Shown here: piece by piece, positions 9,123-18,500 of the stretch | Position numbering within the stretch: the stretch's first letter is position 1 | Layout: each line of letters opens with the position of its first letter | Assembly (NCBI RefSeq): GCF_030323145.1 | Contig: NZ_CP100470.1 | Location: 2,955,001 to 3,019,000, forward strand | Reading direction: 5' to 3' | DNA length: 64,000 nt | Origin: Mesorhizobium sp. C432A | GTDB lineage: Bacteria > Pseudomonadota > Alphaproteobacteria > Rhizobiales > Rhizobiaceae | Translations under genes and position numbers: made by a program | The notes under the pieces: model-generated | The model's database searches: none | Told to the model about the DNA's origin: nothing | The model's input: only the letters and a program-made list of their open reading frames with translations

Positions 9123-10756
9123 CGGAAAGTTTTCGAAAGCAGAACGAGGTGCCCCGAAAGGGCGTAGAGCACATAGCTGTCGCCCTTGTCGTCGATCACA
9201 TTGTAGAAGAAAGCTCCAAATTGTGCGCCCGACAGCACCACGCCGGCGTCGGTTACCGTCTGGACAATTCGCTCCACGTCAAGCTCGGCCGCCACGGCTG
9301 CCGCAGTGGCGTTCATCAACTGAAGCTGATGCTCCACCCGCTTTCGCGCGGTGACATCAACCACGGTGCCGATGAAGCGGATCGCACGGCCGGACTGGAA
9401 AAGCGCTTCCCCCGTTGCGGCAATCCAGCGCTCCTTGCCATCCCGAAGGCCGATCGTCCGGTATTCGATGTCGTAGCGGGAGGGGGTGCCCGGCGCGAGC
9501 GACTGGCGTACGGCCTCGTCGGCCCGTGCGCGATCTTCCGGGTGGAGGCCCGCCAGGAAGGCGCTTTCATATGTCACCTCCGCGTCCGGCGGCAAACCAA
9601 AAAGGGCTTTGCACCGGTCGTCCCAACGCAGCACTCCGCTGATGGGATCGTAATCCCAGGTGCCAATAGCGGCCGCGTCGGTGGCAAGCCTCAGCCTCTC
9701 CTCGCTGGCCCGTGCCGCCTGTTCCGAGCGAACGCGCTCGATGTGAGCCCAGGACCGCTCCGTCACCTCGGTCAGCAAGGACAGTTCGCGTTGCGACCAG
9801 ACGCGGCGCTGCTTGTCGTGGATGGCCATCAGGGCAGTCAGTCGGCCTTGTTTGACCAAAGGCATACAGATGGTTGCCGTTATCCCGATATCCTGAAAGG
9901 TCTTCGCTTCCTCGGGAGCAATTTCCTCAAGGTTGTTGTTGATGATAAGCGGCTTGTTGGCGCTGAGGTTGGTGACAGCCAGGCGACCGAAATCGGCAAG
10001 ACTGTAATATCCCCTGATGCTGGGCGAGCCAGGTGCGCTCCAATCACCGCGGATGGTGAAATGGTCTTGGTCCTGCTCCATGTCGGCATAGGCGCAAATC
10101 GAGACGCCAAGATGTTCGCCGAGGAGCCGAGTGGTGATCTGCATGACAGCATCGGCGTCGGCCGCGAGGGCTATCTCCCTGCCGAGGCGGTCGAGAAAAG
10201 CAAGGCGTTCGGCGTTCTCACGCAGGGCCAGTTCGGCGCGAAGGCGTTCTATCGCCGTACGCGTCCGGTCCGCGACTGCCGAAATGAGGGCTATTTCCTC
10301 CGTCGCCCAGCGTCTGGGCGCGGAGTGGTTCAGGTATAACAGCGCCACCAGCCCGCCATGCTCGGTAACGGGCATGTTGATGACGGATTGGGCGCTGATG
10401 GCTTTGAGTGCCTCCGCATGGCCGCTGGTTCGCGGATCTGTCTCGGCGTTTTCAAAGACAACGGTTTCGCCTCGCTTCAAATCCTCGACATACGTGCCGT
10501 AGTTCCTGAAATTCAACGTCCCAGCCAGGCTTTTGATTCCTGGCGCGTTCCAGTCCCTGTCGATGGTGATCGTTTCTTTCTCTAGATCGATCGTGCCGTA
10601 TCCGGCTCGGCTGATGCCAAAATGGTTCCCTAGCAGTTCCGCGGCTGCGTAGGCCAGTTCTGCGGGATCCGTAATGTCGCGGATCCGGTCGCCCAGCGCT
10701 GCCAAAAGCTCGAAGCGCTGCAGTTCAGATCGCCGATTGCTCGAAGTGGCCCCCAT
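7605..10756 (-). pseudogene. Hybrid sensor histidine kinase GAF-GAF-PAS-GAF-HisKA-HATPase-REC, broken by a 1-nt frameshift
   Basis: Two reading frames make one kinase of about 1050 residues. The first frame (from ATG 10756) covers GAF (about 10-165), GAF (about 185-345), PAS with PAC (about 355-470) and the start of a third GAF. It then loses frame at a four-base C run on the plus strand (9152-9155). One added G in the coding strand restores APRSAFENFPMPRNTAVF and joins the second frame, which holds the rest of GAF3, HisKA, HATPase and REC. The site is a homopolymer, so either a recent mutation or a sequencing error is possible. An EcfG-like variant site lies 25 nt upstream. The sensed signal is unknown. 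Confidence 0.8.
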
Positions 10757-10780
10757 ATCGCCCCCGTTTGCCCGGACTTA

Positions 10781-10805
10781 AATGCAGTCTGCGGCCAAGA
10801 GTTCC
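10781..10805 (-). promoter_or_regulatory. Variant EcfG-type site (GGAAC-N17-ATT) for the sensor kinase
   Basis: Same spacing as the exact sites but ATT replaces GTT; ends 25 nt upstream of the kinase ATG. Confidence 0.4.
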
Positions 10806-10974
10806 CGCAGGACGGCAGTTTCTTGGCGGGCCGGTCAGCCGAACACGCCGCACCGGTCATAAGTTAATGACAGCTTGGCGCGCTGTGGCGGATAAAGGGG
10901 AAACCAGCGGGCACTTGACGAGCTCCCGCTGGCTGGGTGCCCGAACCGCACTTCACTCGTTTGGAGACGTTTTG

Positions 10975-11229
10975 ATGCTTGACCGACCCATTCTTACGAA
11001 TACGGACGCTCTCTATCCAGACGACCTGAAAACGCTTCGGTCGGTTTTCGACGCGCTGTGTGAGGAATTTGAGATTTCGTCGGACACTACCGCGGCAGAA
11101 TCCATCGCGAGAGAGCTGGTCAGACTTTTCCAGACCGGGATGACGGAAGCGGCCATGCTGATCATTGCCGTGCGCGCACGTTGGCAGGGTGATTGGAAAA
11201 TGGGAGGCAGCAGCGCTGCCCAGGCTTAA
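10975..11229 (+). CDS. Small protein of unknown function (84 aa)
   Basis: ATG at 10975 follows TTGGAG with about 8 nt spacing. The 84 residues look mainly helical and acidic in the middle (DALCEEFEISSDTTAAESIARE), with no signal peptide or membrane segment. I do not recognise the family; the composition resembles small conserved rhizobial proteins. It stands divergently from the sensor kinase and about 130 nt before the alpha/beta hydrolase, which has its own promoter. No EcfG-like site was found for this gene. Confidence 0.6.
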   Translation: MLDRPILTNTDALYPDDLKTLRSVFDALCEEFEISSDTTAAESIARELVRLFQTGMTEAAMLIIAVRARWQGDWKMGGSSAAQA

Positions 11230-11299
11230 CGGTCCCAACTCCATGGAGAAGGCCTACTTTAGCCGCTTGAGCCGGTTGTACAGCGTTGTCTTGTCTGGC

Positions 11300-11324
11300 G
11301 GAACAAGCTTTCGCCCCGAGAGTT
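11300..11324 (+). promoter_or_regulatory. EcfG-type promoter for the hydrolase-DUF1003 pair
   Basis: GGAAC-N17-GTT on the plus strand, 34 nt before ATG 11358. Confidence 0.8.
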
Positions 11325-11357
11325 GGGGTCGGCAGATAGTTTCCAACAGGCACGGGC

Positions 11358-12416
11358 ATGGCGTTCGACAGAGATGGACCGAAACTCGCGACCGGGTTGC
11401 TCGCGGCCTCGTTGGCGGCGCTGGCGGCATACAACGCCATCCGCGCCAAACGTGCGATTGCCGGCCGGGCATGCGGACGTGTGATGGAGATCTATGGTGT
11501 GCGCCTGCATTTTATCGAAGCCGGAACCGGCATGCCGCTGCTTCTCCTGCATGGCAATGGATCCATGGCGGAGGATTTCAAGTCGAGCGGCATCTTCGAT
11601 GAGGCGGCAAAGACCTACCGGGTGCTTGCATTTGATCGTCCCGGTTTTGGGCGAAGCTCACGGCCGCGCGGCCGGCGTTGGTCCGCTCGCGACCAAGCCG
11701 ACCTTATACATGCCGCCGCCTGCGGGCTGGGTATAGAGAAATACCTCGTGCTTGGACATTCCTGGGGAGCTTGGATCGCCCTCGAATTGGCGCGCAGGCA
11801 TTCTCAATCGGTCGCCGGCATCGTGCTGGTCTCGGGCTATTACTATCCGCCGCCGCGGCTGGATCTTGCACTGGCCGCACTCCCTGCACTGCCTGTGATC
11901 GGCACCGCGTTTCGTCACACCTTGCTGCCGCCGCTTGTAAGGCTTGCTTGGCATTGGGCAATGGAGAAGATCTTTAAACCCGCCGTCGTCGCCGGCGAGT
12001 TCGCCGCACTTGCCAAAGATGTCGCCAGCCGCCCTTCCCAACTGCGGGCGGTTTCTCTGGAGACAGCATCGATGCTGGCCGCGTCCCTGTTGGGAAAAGC
12101 CAACTATAGGGACATTGCCGTGCCCACCGGCATCATGGCGGGATCCGGGGACCGGTTGTTCGACGCGCAACGCGATGCACGACGCTTGCACGCGGAAGTC
12201 GGTGGGTCTCTCCTTGACGTGGTTCCGGGGGCCGGCCACATGGTTCATCAGAGCGCCCCGCAAGCGGTGGTTGGCATGGTGCACACTATTGCAGGCCGGC
12301 ACGCCTTGTTCCAAGCGGGCCGCCGGCAGCGACCCAAGTCGCGTGCCGACGAGTTCAAGGCAGATTCGGCCTCGCGGGAGCCACCGGCGATAAGCGAGGC
12401 CGCTTGCACGGAATGA
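11358..12416 (+). CDS. Alpha/beta hydrolase, membrane-anchored
   Basis: 352 residues. An N-terminal hydrophobic helix (about 10-28) suggests inner-membrane anchoring. The hydrolase fold follows, with oxyanion motif HGNG at 65, nucleophile Ser135 in GHSWG, and the likely acid Asp265 (GSGDRLF) and base His294 (GAGHMVH). A charged tail of about 50 residues ends the protein. Substrate is unknown; epoxide-hydrolase or esterase-like chemistry is possible. The DUF1003 gene starts 20 nt after its stop. Confidence 0.82.
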   Translation: MAFDRDGPKLATGLLAASLAALAAYNAIRAKRAIAGRACGRVMEIYGVRLHFIEAGTGMPLLLLHGNGSMAEDFKSSGIFDEAAKTYRVLAFDRPGFGRSSRPRGRRWSARDQADLIHAAACGLGIEKYLVLGHSWGAWIALELARRHSQSVAGIVLVSGYYYPPPRLDLALAALPALPVIGTAFRHTLLPPLVRLAWHWAMEKIFKPAVVAGEFAALAKDVASRPSQLRAVSLETASMLAASLLGKANYRDIAVPTGIMAGSGDRLFDAQRDARRLHAEVGGSLLDVVPGAGHMVHQSAPQAVVGMVHTIAGRHALFQAGRRQRPKSRADEFKADSASREPPAISEAACTE

Positions 12417-12436
12417 TCTCCAAACGGGGCTTTCAA

Positions 12437-12967
12437 ATGAGCGACCAAGGTCCAGCCGACATGCAGTCGGTGCTCCACCAGAACATACAGGCCCTGGTCG
12501 AGCACAGGCGGCAGCAAGAGGAGCACCAAGGCGTTCAAGCGTGGGTCGCCGGCGCTGTTTCGCGCTTCGCGGGAAGCATGACTTTCGTCTATCTGCACCT
12601 TGCAATTCTTGTCGTCTGGGTCCTCGCGAACCTTGGCGCGATACCAGCCGTCCCAGCCTGGGACCCGACTTTCGTGATCCTGGCCATGGTCGCCTCGGTT
12701 GAGGCAATCTTCCTGTCTACTTTCGTGCTGATCAATCAGAACAGAATGGCCGCCCACAGCGAGCGCCGAGCCGAACTGGATTTGCAGATCAGCCTTCTGA
12801 ACGAACATGAAACCACGCGGCTGATCGAGATGGTGGCTGCCTTGACGGCGCGTCTGAATATCTCGACCCCGGCCGACAAAGAGCTGCCGGAACTCGCCGA
12901 GAATGTGGATCCCCAAAAGGTGATGACGCAGATCCAGCAAGCTTCTGGAGATCAGGAGAACGCTTGA
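12437..12967 (+). CDS. DUF1003 membrane protein
   Basis: 176 residues with two adjacent membrane helices (about 43-65 and 78-98), flanked by an N-terminal helix and a long C-terminal amphipathic helix: the DUF1003 layout. Function is unknown. ATG 12437 was chosen because it begins directly after the upstream stop; ATG 12413 inside the hydrolase gene is the alternative. Probably co-transcribed with the hydrolase from the EcfG-type site at 11300. Confidence 0.8.
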   Translation: MSDQGPADMQSVLHQNIQALVEHRRQQEEHQGVQAWVAGAVSRFAGSMTFVYLHLAILVVWVLANLGAIPAVPAWDPTFVILAMVASVEAIFLSTFVLINQNRMAAHSERRAELDLQISLLNEHETTRLIEMVAALTARLNISTPADKELPELAENVDPQKVMTQIQQASGDQENA

Positions 12968-13210
12968 TCAAAGCGACCTCGTCGGCAACGGTTAAGCGTC
13001 GGCTACAACCTGTAATTCAGCCTCATTGTCCAAGGCTGTCGAAGCAGCTAAGCCGGTGTCGGCCTTTTCCAGGGTGGCTTCCCGACGTCACAAGTCCGCC
13101 GCGCAATCGAGGCAGCGTAGAGCTTCGATAACCAACAGGCTGCTGCGCGTCAGATGGAACCAAGTTGACGCCGAACTCGTATTAGCGGTGGCGGCTTGGG
13201 GAGATTCCGG

Positions 13211-13603
13211 ATGAGCGAAGGTGCTGTTCTGATCGTCGAAGATGAGACAATGATCCTGCTCGACCTCGAGTCAGCTTTGGAGGAGGCCGGCTTCCAGGTC
13301 GTCGGCACTCGGAGTGCCGCCGACGCGCTGGCGGCTTTCGACCCCGATCCGACCAAGTTCAAGGCCGTGCTCACGGACATCCGTCTGGGAGCAGGACAGT
13401 CGGGGTGGGAGGTCGCTCGGCACTTGCGAAGGTCCAACTCGACCATCCCGGTTGTCTATATCAGTGGCGACAGCGCGGTACACTGGGGAGCGGAAGGCGT
13501 GCCCAACAGCATAATGATCACCAAGCCCTTTTTTCTGCCGCAGATCATAACTGCCGTTTCTCAACTTTTAAACGCGCAGCAAGGTGCAGAAACTCACCTC
13601 TAG
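13211..13603 (+). CDS. Single-domain response regulator
   Basis: 130 residues, a receiver domain only. Acidic pocket Glu10-Asp11, phospho-acceptor Asp56 (LTDIRLG), and the switch Thr/Ser and Lys in ISGDS and ITKPF are visible. No output domain, so it probably acts by protein contact or as a phosphate sink, perhaps for one of the kinases in this window. ATG 13211 follows GGGGAG. An imperfect site (GGAAC-N18-GTA at 13156) lies about 30 nt upstream and is not counted as a promoter. The gap 12968-13210 holds no convincing gene. Confidence 0.85.
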   Translation: MSEGAVLIVEDETMILLDLESALEEAGFQVVGTRSAADALAAFDPDPTKFKAVLTDIRLGAGQSGWEVARHLRRSNSTIPVVYISGDSAVHWGAEGVPNSIMITKPFFLPQIITAVSQLLNAQQGAETHL

Positions 13604-13789
13604 GAATCCGACCGCGGCTCCACGAAACCACCGAACATTCTTTCTTCGGCCAATCGGCGCCGTCCCCGCGTAAAGCGTTCGCGTCTGCTTCGGTCAAATG
13701 TCGGCGGCCTCAACCAGATGTCGACCTCAGCTCCTTTCCCTCGCCACCGGCTCGCATCCACTCGGAAGCCCTCCCGAAAGCAGGGGCGC

Positions 13790-13966
13790 TCATTGGTTGA
13801 GCTTTCGGTCGAGTTCGTCAAGCAATGACCGATGCTCGCTGGGCATGTCCGTATCTGTCGGCAGATCCAGCAACTGGCGAAGCTGGCGACGATTGGCGTC
13901 CGATGAAATCCACTCCCGTATGAGGCGGGCTATGACCTTTTGTTGTGCCTTGCCGATTTCTTCCAT
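13790..13966 (-). CDS. Small helical protein of unknown function (58 aa)
   Basis: Begins MEEIGKAQQKVIARLI at ATG 13966 with GGA about 10 nt upstream. Charged, probably all-helical, soluble. Homology is not recognised. The exact EcfG-type site 29 nt upstream supports a real, stress-controlled gene and argues for this start over an in-frame ATG at 14044, which lies upstream of the promoter. Confidence 0.65.
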   Translation of the reverse strand: MEEIGKAQQKVIARLIREWISSDANRRQLRQLLDLPTDTDMPSEHRSLLDELDRKLNQ

Positions 13967-13994
13967 GTTAGATTCCGAGCTTGTCCGTTGGACG

Positions 13995-14019
13995 AACTCG
14001 GCGGCTCTTTGATGGTTCC
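13995..14019 (-). promoter_or_regulatory. EcfG-type promoter for the 58-aa protein
   Basis: GGAAC-N17-GTT on the minus strand, 29 nt upstream of ATG 13966. Confidence 0.8.
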
Positions 14020-14059
14020 CCGTCCTGTACACAAATCGAGGCACAATCTATGGGTTAAT

Positions 14060-14102
14060 GCATGTCGCTCAAAAGTGGCCCTGGTTTTGAGACACGACAT
14101 GC
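14060..14102. repeat. Mesorhizobium-type inverted intergenic repeat, copy 1
   Basis: Arms GCATGTCG and CGACATGC plus inner arms CTCAAAA and TTTTGAG enclose GTGGCCCTGG. A second copy is at 31555. It lies just after the DUF6894 gene read leftwards, so it may also act as a terminator. Confidence 0.75.
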
Positions 14103-14158
14103 CAGTGGATGTTTGCAGTCCCAGTCCGCTCGCCTAACGCTGCGCGTAGGGTGCAAAT

Positions 14159-14395
14159 TTATACGTTCGATTTTACCCGAAGCGAGAGGCTTAGCCGCAA
14201 AATCTTGGCGCCATTTTCATCGCGCACTTCGATAAACAATTGCTGCCCGTCGACGCTCTTCAGTGACTCTCTCGTGAGGTCGACAAGGCCCTCGAATCCC
14301 GCGCGGCGGACCTCCTCGAGGCCAGCGCATTCGACACCTATTTCGTCCTCGAAGATGAGATCGCCATCGCCGCTGTCGAAGAAAAATCGTGCCAT
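14159..14395 (-). CDS. DUF6894 family protein
   Basis: A 78-residue protein beginning MARFFFDSGDGDLIFEDEIG, the compact alpha/beta pattern of DUF6894, with the typical end segment QQLFIEVRDENGAKILRLSLSL. Function unknown. ATG 14395 is the family start; longer in-frame extensions run into the Crp/Fnr gene in another frame. It follows that regulator by 19 nt and is probably co-transcribed. Two other DUF6894-like genes occur at 36362 and 62308. Confidence 0.75.
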   Translation of the reverse strand: MARFFFDSGDGDLIFEDEIGVECAGLEEVRRAGFEGLVDLTRESLKSVDGQQLFIEVRDENGAKILRLSLSLRVKSNV

Positions 14396-14414
14396 CGGAG
14401 AGCTTCCGTCACTG

Positions 14415-15212
14415 CTAATCTGCGGGGTTCCTTTGGTGCAGGTAGGTCGTGTCGAAATCTCCTGCGTGAGTGAGGCCAGCCCAGTCCAGTGCGTGAACTT
14501 TTGATCCCGAGGTGGCAATGAGACCTCTGCGTCGTAGTTCCTGGAGCATCCGGTTGACGTGGACCGTGGACAAACCCAGTGCATCGCCAAGGGCCGCCTG
14601 TGTAATGGGAATATCCGCCACGTGATCCTCAATGCGCCCCATAGAGCGCAAGCGAAAAATCAGTTCGCACAGGATGTGAGCCATGCGGGTGTATGCCTCG
14701 CGTCTTCCCACATTGATGACCCACTCCCTGTAAATCGCGGCATCTATCAACGTCGACCGCCAAAAAGCGGTGGCGATGCGAGGGTGCTGGTCGCAAACGG
14801 CACGCAGGGTGTCATGCCGCATGAAACCTATTCGCGCCGGCGTAAGGGTCGAGAAGTTACAATCCATGACCGACAGATGCAGCCCATGCAGATCAGGAAT
14901 GTCGCCGGCGACGAAGAATGATGTGATTTGTCGCTTTCCTTCGCCCGTATGTTTGGTGGAACCGACCAAGCCATCAAGAACGACAAACGAGTAAACAGGA
15001 CGGTCGCCCTCACGCACCAGATCGTGGTTGGCCGAATATTCCTTCTCCTGGATCGGAATGCCTTTCAGAACGCCGATGTCGGCCTCTCGAAGATCCGAGA
15101 TGGTCTGAAGCTTGCGAATGAGTACATCCGAGGATGAGGTGGGGAACAAATTGACTACCTGGCTGATGTTGGTGATCGAACTATTATCCGCGCCAAAAGT
15201 TCCGACTGGCAT
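14415..15212 (-). CDS. Crp/Fnr family transcriptional regulator
   Basis: About 265 residues from ATG 15212. The N-terminal cyclic-nucleotide-binding beta roll includes the EGDR and SFVVLDGLVG motifs, a long dimer helix follows, and the C-terminal winged helix contains TQAALGDALGLSTVHVNRML as recognition region. The cysteines needed for an Fnr iron-sulfur cluster are absent from the N-terminus, so the ligand is unknown. This class in rhizobia often answers stress or oxygen state. Starts further upstream (ATG 15257, GTG 15320) are possible. The palindrome at 15367 could be an operator. Confidence 0.8.
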   Translation of the reverse strand: MPVGTFGADNSSITNISQVVNLFPTSSSDVLIRKLQTISDLREADIGVLKGIPIQEKEYSANHDLVREGDRPVYSFVVLDGLVGSTKHTGEGKRQITSFFVAGDIPDLHGLHLSVMDCNFSTLTPARIGFMRHDTLRAVCDQHPRIATAFWRSTLIDAAIYREWVINVGRREAYTRMAHILCELIFRLRSMGRIEDHVADIPITQAALGDALGLSTVHVNRMLQELRRRGLIATSGSKVHALDWAGLTHAGDFDTTYLHQRNPAD

Positions 15213-15514
15213 GGGGACATATGCGCGGCGGCAGAAAGCGCCGCCGTGCGGCATGGTCCCATGCCTGGAGCGTTTTGCCAGCGTCGAGGGTGGTTGAAGA
15301 TCCCGGAATGATCCAAGCACCAGTTTTTTAGGACAGCCATAGGTGAGCCAGGCAGCAATGCATTAACCTATGACATAGGCTCGGTTAGAAATTGTCCCGC
15401 TGGGCAGCCAGCCCCAGGAGTTCGCCGATCACGGCGCAGCTTTGACCCAGTCGCTCCCCCCAATTTCAAGGGCTGCACCCGCAGCCAGTCCTGGAACTCT
15501 TTGATGCGCCACCA
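15213..15514. other. Regulatory gap between Crp/Fnr gene and the Mfd paralogue
   Basis: About 300 nt with divergent transcription. It holds the short palindrome at 15367 and, just to the right, the EcfG-type site. No convincing gene is present, though the regulator may start inside the left part. Confidence 0.5.
15367..15379. promoter_or_regulatory. Short perfect palindrome, possible operator
   Basis: CCTATG-A-CATAGG, 6+1+6, between the divergent Crp/Fnr and Mfd-like genes. It does not match the classic Fnr box. Binding protein unknown. Confidence 0.25.
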
Positions 15515-15539
15515 GGAACGGGGTGGCTCCGCTGACGTT
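15515..15539 (+). promoter_or_regulatory. EcfG-type promoter for the Mfd paralogue
   Basis: GGAAC-N17-GTT, ending 26 nt before GTG 15565. It overlaps an alternative GTG at 15523, which argues against that start. Confidence 0.75.
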
Positions 15540-15564
15540 GTCTCAGTGGCAAGGTGAGATTTCA

Positions 15565-18500
15565 GTGAACAGGCATATTTCGCGGACGGATGTCGAACAA
15601 ATCGATCACACGGATGACAGCGGGTTTGCGATAGGGCACGGCGGACCGCCATCCTCAGCAATCGCGGTAGCGCTGGCCCGTGGCCTGGAGACCAGTCGGG
15701 ACAAACACATCATCCATATAGCTCCCTCGGAACGCAGTGCCGAGGAGATCGCCGGCGCCTTGCGTCAGTTCCTGCCTGACGCGGATATCATCTTGCTGCC
15801 GTCCTGGGATTGTCTGCCCTACGACAGGGTATGGCCCACACGCGCCAATATGGGGCGAAGGCTTCGCGCGTTGCGTGAGATCGCAACGAAGCCGGATCGC
15901 CCGCGCATCGCTGTGATGTCGCTCGAAGCCATTCTGCAGCGGGTGCCGCCTGCTCCGGTCATCGCTGGCGGTTTCACAATTCTGGAGGTGGGACAAAAGC
16001 TCGACCGTGACGATTTCAGAACCAGGTCCGAAGCCATTGGCTATGTCGTCGACGAGAGGGTCGACGAACCGGGTGAGATAGCCTTTCGGGGCGATCCCAT
16101 CGATATTTTTCCTGCTGGCGCGGACGGCCCCGTTCGCATCATCGTTGGTCCCGATGCCTGCATCCGCCAGCTCAAGACCTACGACCCGCTCAGTCAGCTC
16201 AGCAATCAGGTTCGAGACTCGATTACGGTCGGACCGGCATCCGAGCTGATCTTTAAAGCTGGTGAGCATCCTGAGTTGACAGCGATGCGCGCGACGTCGA
16301 TGGAGGAGCGCCTGGTCGCATCGTATGGCGCTATGCCATCCGTCTTCGATGCGGCATCCAGCGCTTCGATCTCCTTCCTTGAAGGGACCGACGGGCAGCC
16401 GCTCGGCAGAATTCTGGATCTGGTCGAGGATGCACGTCGTGCCAGGCAGGAGGCAGCCGGAACGAAAAAACCTTTGCCGGGACGATTTTACCTATCCCGT
16501 GAAGAGTGGGACGCTGCTCTGCTTAACCGCTGCTGCGTGAGACTTGCCGTTTCTGCCGTGGGAGTTCCCAAATTCTTCCGCCAGGCCCGACCCGGGCATG
16601 ATTTCGCGGAATTCGTCACAAGGCAGACGAGCGCCGGAGTCAGAGTAGTGTTCACCGGCGATGCCTCTGAATTGCAGCGAGCAGATCGCCTGCTCGATAG
16701 GAGACTAGGCCGGCGGGCAGAGGAAGCGGCCGACTTGCCGCAAATCCTTTCGGCCGCAAGGGGCTCTCTTCTCAAGGCTGAATTCGTCCTCGACGAAGGG
16801 TTTGTCGACGCGCAATCCAATATCGCCGTGGTGGCCGCATCCGACCTGTTTGGTCCCGCGTTGAAGGCGAACGGGAGCGCGACCACGGGCATACTCGAAC
16901 CCGAGTTGCGCATTGGCGATGTCGTCGTCCATGAAGACCATGGCCTGGGCGTGCTCGCCGCGGTCGAACAGGTCGAGTTGGCTGGCCAGCAACAGGATGT
17001 CGTCAGACTGGAATATCATGGCGGGGCTTCCTTGCTGGTTCCGGTCGACGACTTTGGACGAATATGGCGCTACGGCTCGGAACCGGAGGCAGTGTCCCTT
17101 GATCGCCTCAACGGCGAGGGCTGGCCGAAGCGACGCGAAGCTGCGTTGCGCGAGATCGACAGGCTGGCCAAACGCCTCTTGAGTCTTGCCAAAATCAGGT
17201 CCAGTCAGCCTGCCGAGATCATAAAGCCCTCCCGCACGGACTTGGCCCGTTTTGCGGCGAGATTTCCCTATACGGAGACGCCCGACCAAGCGGCCGCCAT
17301 CCGCGCTGTGCTCGATGATCTTTCGTCGGGAAGAACAATGAACCGGCTCGTCTGCGGCGATGTCGGCTTCGGCAAGACAGAGGTCGCCCTGCGTGCTTGC
17401 GCCGCCGCCGCTCTCTGCGGGAAACAGGTTGCTATCATAGCACCGACAACGGTGTTGGCACGACAGCACTATGAGACGTTCAGCCGCCGCTTCGCAGGAA
17501 CCAGCCTGCAGGTCGCCCACCTTTCTAGGATGGTCGGGGCAGCGGAGGCGAGAGCGGCAAAAGAGGGTCTGCGGAGCGGCCAGGTTGCGGTCGTTGTGGG
17601 TACTCAGGCCCTGACGTCCAGGAGCGTCACCTTCGCCAATCTTGGACTGCTGGTGATCGACGAGGAGCACCGGTTCGGGGTCAAGTTGAAGCGCGCGCTG
17701 CGGACCATGGCGCCTCGCCTCCATACGCTGAGCATGACCGCCACACCGATACCCCGGACGTTGCAATCGGCGTTGTCAGGCATCCAGGACGTCAGCGTTC
17801 TAAACTCTCCGCCCGCCAAAAGACGTCCCGTTCGCACGATCTTGGCAGCGTTCGATCCAGCATCGGTGCGCGCGGCCCTTCTGCGTGAATTTCACCGGGG
17901 TGGACAGAGCTTTTTCGTGGTCCCGCGGATCGAGGATATTGCCCAGGCCTGTGACCAACTGAACAGACTGGTGCCGGAACTCGGGGTCAAGACGGCGCAT
18001 GGTGAAATGAAGGGGAGACAGCTGGACGAAGTCATGGTCGGATTCGCCGACGGTGATGGCGACATTTTGTTGAGCACCGACATCATCGAGAGCGGCCTCG
18101 ATGTGCCGCGGGCCAACACCATCATCGTTTGGCGCCCCGACCGGTTCGGTCTGGCGCAGTTGCACCAGTTGCGGGGCCGGGTCGGAAGGGGGGCGGTGCA
18201 GGCCGTAGCGTTTCTTCTGACCCAACCTGGCGTTGAACTGGCCGAAGGCACCAAGGCCCGGCTTTCGACGATGCTTGCGCTCGATCGGCTCGGCTCCGGC
18301 CTGGCAATCAGTCAAAGAGACCTCGACCTGCGTGGCGCCGGAGATCTTTTCGGCGAAGACCAGGCCGGGCATATGAAGCTGATCGGAGTGGGCTTGTACG
18401 AGCACTTGCTGGAGCGGGCGGTCTCGGCGGCTGGCGGAGGGGCCGACTTCGGCAAGCAACTTGCCGAGATCAATGGCTCGGGAAAGGGGGCTTTTCCCGA

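Noticed and set aside
9077..10339. 420-codon plus-strand frame over the sensor kinase
   Set aside because: Shadow of the kinase; no recognisable domains or ribosome site.
13156..13181. GGAAC-N18-GTA before the response regulator at 13211
   Set aside because: Wrong spacer and last base compared with all exact sites; not counted.
13026..13214. 62-codon frame before the response regulator
   Set aside because: No ribosome site and unusual composition; overlaps the regulator start.
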